Positions 60,300-64,000 of a stretch of 64,000 nucleotides of DNA are shown in pieces. Where the stretch lies: the NCBI RefSeq assembly GCF_030813245.1, contig NZ_JAUSUA010000002.1, positions 434,001 to 498,000 on the forward strand. Direction: 5' to 3'. Under the pieces are notes generated by a model. It saw only the letters and a list, made by a program, of their open reading frames with translations. It did no database searches and had not been told where the DNA came from. The DNA comes from Alkalicoccobacillus murimartini (GTDB lineage Bacteria > Bacillota > Bacilli > Bacillales > Bacillaceae_D). The position numbers and the translations under genes are program-made. The number at the start of each line of letters is the position of its first letter. The stretch's first letter is position 1.

Positions 60300-61100
60300 G
60301 AGAGTTCTTTCTTGGTCTTTTTTCATCTCTCTTGATATCTTGTGTAGTCTTCTTGTTAAGACCCACAAAGTTCTATACGGATTATAAAAATGGACATTTT
60401 TATTCCTTAGGTCATTGGAAGGTGTATGTGGGGGCTTCGGGGTCTTGGTGTGCGGAGGGATGCTCTTGCTGGTTGTCTCCTGGCTCTTGGTGGTTTGTGG
60501 TTCTGCTTGGTATGGTGGGGGGGTTCTTGGTTTTGAGGGTTTGCTCTTGCTCAATCTTCATCTCTCTTGATATTTTATGTATTCTTCTTGCTAAGTCCCA
60601 CAAAGTTCAATACGGATATAAAAATGGACATTTTATTCCTTAGGTCATTGAGATCTGCATGCAGGATGCTTAGCTGTCTTGGTGTGCGGAGGGACGCTCT
60701 TGCTGGTTGTCTCCTGTCTCTTGGTATCGACGGCTCGCTCTTGGTGGTTTGAGGTTCTGCTTGGTGTGGTGGAGTTCTTTCTTGGTTTCGAGGGCTTGCT
60801 CTTGGTCTTTCTTTATCTCTCTTAATGTCTTGTGTATTCTTCTTGCCAAAACCTACAAAGTTCAATACGGGTTATAAAAATGGACATTTTTATTCCTTAG
60901 GTCATTTGAAGGTGCATGCGGTGCTTCGCTGTCTTGGTGTGCGGAGCAGATTCCTTGGTGGTTATCTTCTACCTCTTGATATCAAACGCTCGCTCTTGGT
61001 GGTTCGGCATCCATCTTGGTAAGATCGTTTTCTCCCTTGATTTCCACCTCTTGCTCTTGGTAAATTCAATTTCGGCTTCATATCAGGCTGTTTCTTCTTA
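60300..61100. repeat. Triplicated unit of phased CTTGGT array plus palindromic block
   Basis: A unit of about 235-255 bp occurs three times, with its palindromic block at 60381-60419, 60615-60651 and 60871-60909. Each block is preceded by CAAAGTTCNATACGG and followed by TTCCTTAGGTCATTTGA-like sequence, then CTTGGTGTGCGGAG, CTTGCTGG or CTTGGTGG cores at roughly 20-bp steps. The unit repeats TATCTCTCTTGATATCTTGT near its end. There is no conserved reading frame. It lies between the divergent riboswitch-exporter and NERD genes. Confidence 0.8.
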
Positions 61101-61206
61101 ATAACTATTGATTTGCTTCAATAAATAATTAATAACTTTATTTTTGAATTAAAAGGATTTTCACCTATCTTCAAAGAATAATATGTTAACTAAAGGAGTT
61201 GATAAG

Positions 61207-62211
61207 ATGGCGATCGTTAAAGAACGAACGGGTCCACTCAGAATTGCACAGCTGGAGGCATTATTGAGGCGACTGCCTAGTGATCACGAAAAAGTCCCCA
61301 TCATTCAACGGGAGTTAGTCACTCGACGAATTGGTTATCAAGGCGAAAAGTCTTTAAATTATTATTTCAGCTTTCTCTCTGATGAAAATATGTACCTCCT
61401 CCACGATCTCCGCTTGTTAGGAACTAACGGCTTCCACTTTCAAATCGATACTCTACTTATCACCCAATCCTATATTGCTATCATCGAAATTAAAAATTAC
61501 TCCGGCACCATCTACTTCGATCCAGATACACATCAGGTCTTTCGCACCTCCGCCACACATGACGATGAAATTCTCACAAACCCACTCTCTCAAATTCAAA
61601 TCCAAAAAGTCCAACTAAAAGAATGGCTCACCAAACAAAATTGGCCACTGCTTCCTATCGTAAAAATGGTAGTCTTTAGCGATCCTTCTACTAAGATTGT
61701 TTCAACACCAACTAATTTAAAGATCATAAACCAAGTTACAACGGCCCCAGCACTCCTCTCAAAAATTGAAGCTCTTCAGTCTAAATTTTCCACCTCACAT
61801 TTAACAAAGTCGTCTTTACAAAAACTAGCATATCAACTAGCTAGAAGTCATATTGTGCACAATCCAAACATACTTAGAGATTACAATATCAATGAACGAT
61901 CCATTATATGCGGTGTCTATTGTCCCTCATGTAAAAAACCAACTCTATTACGCGGTATCCTCATTGGAAAATGGTTTTGCCCAATCTGCCAAATCTCTTC
62001 TAAACACGCTCACATCTCTGCACTTGAAGATTACTACCTCCTATTAAATAAAAGCGCCTCTAGTAATGAAATTCACCATTTCCTCCGAACCTCCACTCGC
62101 CAACAAGCCTATGATCTCCTAAAACATTTTCCTTTAAACCGATTCGGCGCCTACCGCTCAAGACGCTACGAACTTAAATATCCACTTTCTTTAGGTGGAT
62201 CTAACGGGTAA
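61207..62211 (+). CDS. NERD-domain protein with C-terminal zinc ribbon
   Basis: The 334-residue protein has a NERD (nuclease-related) domain at about 35-150: GYQGEKSLNYYF, LLHDLRLL, HFQIDTLLIT and YIAIIEIKNYSG, i.e. the E, D and E-x-K residues of restriction-like nucleases. A zinc ribbon follows near 225-262 (CPSCKK, 19 residues, CPIC). The ATG at 61207 has AAAGGAG 8 nt upstream. The function of such proteins is not settled; nuclease activity is plausible. Confidence 0.85.
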   Translation: MAIVKERTGPLRIAQLEALLRRLPSDHEKVPIIQRELVTRRIGYQGEKSLNYYFSFLSDENMYLLHDLRLLGTNGFHFQIDTLLITQSYIAIIEIKNYSGTIYFDPDTHQVFRTSATHDDEILTNPLSQIQIQKVQLKEWLTKQNWPLLPIVKMVVFSDPSTKIVSTPTNLKIINQVTTAPALLSKIEALQSKFSTSHLTKSSLQKLAYQLARSHIVHNPNILRDYNINERSIICGVYCPSCKKPTLLRGILIGKWFCPICQISSKHAHISALEDYYLLLNKSASSNEIHHFLRTSTRQQAYDLLKHFPLNRFGAYRSRRYELKYPLSLGGSNG

Positions 62212-62250
62212 CTAAATCGTGCTTTATTTAATAGGGTTACATCTAGTTTG

Positions 62251-62830
62251 CTCTTGGTATCATGAAAAGTGCTCTTGATAATGTTCGTTGCTCTTACTAA
62301 TGTACTGTTGCTCTTGATCGTTCTCTATCTCTCTTGATGCTTTCCTAGTCCCTCGTGGAGTCAACATTTTCTTCCTGCTAATTTTCCATCTAGCTTGTTT
62401 TTATCCTTTCTCTTCTTGATTCCGCTCACATCTTTACCTTCTTAGTAATGAGAGAAAGGAGCTTGATTAAAGTTTGCTGGCTCTTGGTAATGGTCTTCTA
62501 CTCTTGGTCTTTTTCCATCTCTCTTGATGGTTTACTCATCCCTCTTGGAGTAGACCTCTTCTCCTTGATAAATCTCCATCTAGCTTGATACTTCTGTCAT
62601 CCCTCTTGGAGTCGACATCTTCATCTTGCTATATCCTCATCGAGCTTGGTTTTATCCTTTTTCTTCTTGATTTCGCTCACATCTTTACCTTTTTTAGTAA
62701 TTAGAGATCTGCTCTTGGTCTTTTTCCATCTCTCTTGATGGTTTCTCAGCCCTCTTGGAGTAGACCTCTTCACCTTGATAAATCTCTACCTAGCTTGATA
62801 CACCTCTCATCCCTCTTGGTCTCCTCTCTC
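62251..62830. repeat. Long phased array of CTTGGT/CTTGAT cores with internal duplications
   Basis: Cores start at 62253, 62274, 62293, 62313 and 62333 (steps 21, 19, 20, 20) and continue to about 62820. Longer pieces recur inside it, e.g. CTTTTTCCATCTCTCTTGAT twice and AGTAGACCTCTTC twice. It fills the space between convergent NERD and spoIIQ genes. Confidence 0.75.
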
Positions 62831-62888
62831 ACCAGCCCTCACCATCACCATCAACCCTCACTCAATGTATATTTTTATCATTAATAAC

Positions 62889-62921
62889 AAAAAAAGCTAG
62901 AATCTCAAGAGATTCTAGCGG
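62889..62921 (-). terminator. Terminator of spoIIQ
   Basis: GCTAGAATCTC and GAGATTCTAGC form a perfect 11-bp stem with a 2-nt loop and a T-run on the minus strand. Confidence 0.85.
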
Positions 62922-62934
62922 TGGTGTTTTTGGG

Positions 62935-63825
62935 TTACGTGTTAGATGATTCGCTTGGGACTAGGCCTGATTGTTCTTCTTCTGTTGGTGCGTCTGTGTT
63001 GTCTTTATCAGTATCTTTGTCTTCATCATCATCTGCTTCTTTTTCTTTATCCGCATCTTGTTCTGGTGCGTCTTGTTCTGGTACTTCTTTTTCTGTTTCT
63101 TCTGTTTCTTTTACAGCTTGTTCAAGGGACTGTCCAAAGAAATCTTCTGGGTTCAGGGCTTCGCCTTCGTTGTCACGAATTTCGAAGTGGACGTGGACGC
63201 CAGCTGTTTCGTTATAAAGATTGCGTCCTGCTTCTCCTAGTTTGTCGCCTTGATTGATAGTATCGCCTTCTTCTACTTCAAGTGAAGCTAGGCTACTGTA
63301 GTGCGTTTTGACTCCATCATCGTGTGTAATTTCTACAACGTTACCGATTGTTGAATCTTGTTGTGCTTTTGTTACTTTTCCACTTAGTGCTGCTACTACG
63401 TCAAAACCTTCTTCTGTTTGGGCGCCAAAGTCTACGCCTTTGTTCATACGATACGTATTACTGTAGTAAACAAGAGAGGCTTGCTGTTCTTCTGCTGATG
63501 CTGATTCATCGTAAAAGTGTCCGATGATTTCTGCTTGTGCATCTTCAAGTGTTGGTCTTACGATTACTTCAGTAGATGATTGAACCGGTATGGCCTCTTC
63601 ATCTCGTGGGTCATATCCCACTTGGAACTCATCTGATGGCTGTTCTTGGCTCTCCTGGTCTAAAGGAGTACCTAAATTTTGACCTTGGAAATAGAATACG
63701 GAGCTAAGAATGCCTGCTGCTGCTGCTAAATAGACTGCTGGTAATACCCAGCGTTTGCGTAATAGACGTTGTGCATTTGACCACTTGCTTTCATTTTTAG
63801 AAGAACGATTATTGTCTTCTTTCAT
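62935..63825 (-). CDS. spoIIQ: Forespore engulfment protein SpoIIQ (LytM domain)
   Basis: SpoIIQ spans the forespore membrane and docks with SpoIIIAH in the mother cell. One membrane segment (about 28-48) is followed by an extracellular M23/LytM domain (about 110-225; GVDFGAQTEEGFDVVAAL, HVHFEIRDNEGEALNPEDFF). The first zinc ligand His is Asn in MNKGVDFG, while the H-x-H pair is kept, so it is probably not an active endopeptidase. The last 60 residues are a Glu/Asp/Thr-rich tail, longer than in B. subtilis. The 175 nt before it hold only promoter-like sequence. Confidence 0.93.
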   Translation of the reverse strand: MKEDNNRSSKNESKWSNAQRLLRKRWVLPAVYLAAAAGILSSVFYFQGQNLGTPLDQESQEQPSDEFQVGYDPRDEEAIPVQSSTEVIVRPTLEDAQAEIIGHFYDESASAEEQQASLVYYSNTYRMNKGVDFGAQTEEGFDVVAALSGKVTKAQQDSTIGNVVEITHDDGVKTHYSSLASLEVEEGDTINQGDKLGEAGRNLYNETAGVHVHFEIRDNEGEALNPEDFFGQSLEQAVKETEETEKEVPEQDAPEQDADKEKEADDDEDKDTDKDNTDAPTEEEQSGLVPSESSNT

Positions 63826-64000
63826 TTCTCATCACCTCAGCAACCATTCTGAACAGATTACTAGAAATGTATACATGAGTTGAAAATATTTTTTTGAAAT
63901 TCTTTTTCACAGCAGGTCCTAATCGTTATCTAGTAATCAACAGACTTATTCACAGATCCACAGACTTCTCCCCAATTCGGCTTGTTTATCCACAAAAAAA

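Noticed and set aside
60240-60554. Minus-strand open frame of about 100 codons overlapping the array
   Set aside because: Composition is Pro/Thr/Lys-rich from the pyrimidine-rich repeats, with no start signal; it also runs into the riboswitch region.
62946-63257. Plus-strand hydrophobic frames inside spoIIQ
   Set aside because: They are antisense to the Glu/Asp-rich tail of spoIIQ, which reads as Leu/Phe/Val on the other strand.

Overview
The window is a low-GC Gram-positive chromosome segment. Sporulation genes (spoIIQ, spoIIID), mbl next to flhO/flhP, fabZ, an LXG polymorphic toxin and a comK homologue point to an endospore-forming Bacillaceae member. The order spoIIQ / spoIIID / mbl / flhO / flhP / fabZ resembles Bacillus and its alkaliphilic relatives. 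I see no tRNA, rRNA, CRISPR, phage or intact insertion sequence. All family calls come from reading motifs; no database search was run.

Layout. 1-2.5 kb: truncated sugar-type sensor kinase and a CUT1-type binding lipoprotein with a perfect CcpA cre. 3.5-4.2 kb: methionine aminopeptidase. 4.3-15.5 kb: one minus-strand phosphonate operon with regulator, phnF / phnGHIJK-M-L / a PHP-family hydrolase in the place of PhnP / phnDCEE, i.e. uptake plus the whole C-P lyase. 16.7-20.3 kb: two tandem chemoreceptors, each with a sigma-D-like promoter. 20.4-26.2 kb: an LXG toxin with an Ntox15-type DNase tip, its Tdi1-like immunity gene, and a downstream bank of orphan immunity genes, a detached toxin tip and decayed remnants. 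27.3-42.8 kb: an exopolysaccharide locus made of tyrosine kinase module tkmA-ptk-phosphatase, a degenerate phosphatase copy, galU, a structured leader RNA resembling EAR plus a terminator, then an AT-rich Wzx/Wzy block with two pyruvyl transferases, ending in UDP-glucose dehydrogenase. 43-46.8 kb: LCP ligase, NlpC/P60 hydrolase, ureohydrolase. 47.1-49.6 kb: comK divergent from a small sigma factor, an orphan response regulator lacking its phospho-acceptor, and a small lipoprotein. 49.7-55.5 kb: fabZ, an esterase, and two ABC modules around a YtrA-type regulator. 55.7-59.3 kb: epuA-like gene, flhP, flhO, mbl, spoIIID. 59.4-60.2 kb: a guanidinium exporter pair under a guanidine-I riboswitch. 61.2-63.8 kb: NERD protein and spoIIQ.

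The strongest unexplained signal is in the gaps between genes. At least nine intergenic regions carry arrays of a short core repeated every 20-21 bp (about two helical turns). The core differs between arrays (CTTGGT/CTTGAT; TTTTGAGCA/TTTTCGCGCA; ATCGCTCCA; TTTGCTGAT) but the period does not. Because steps of 19, 20 and 21 are mixed, the arrays cannot be coding repeats. Seven copies of a separate palindromic block (TAAAAATG-NN-CATTTTTA plus a conserved tail) are in or close to three of these regions. I know of no described element family that explains this.
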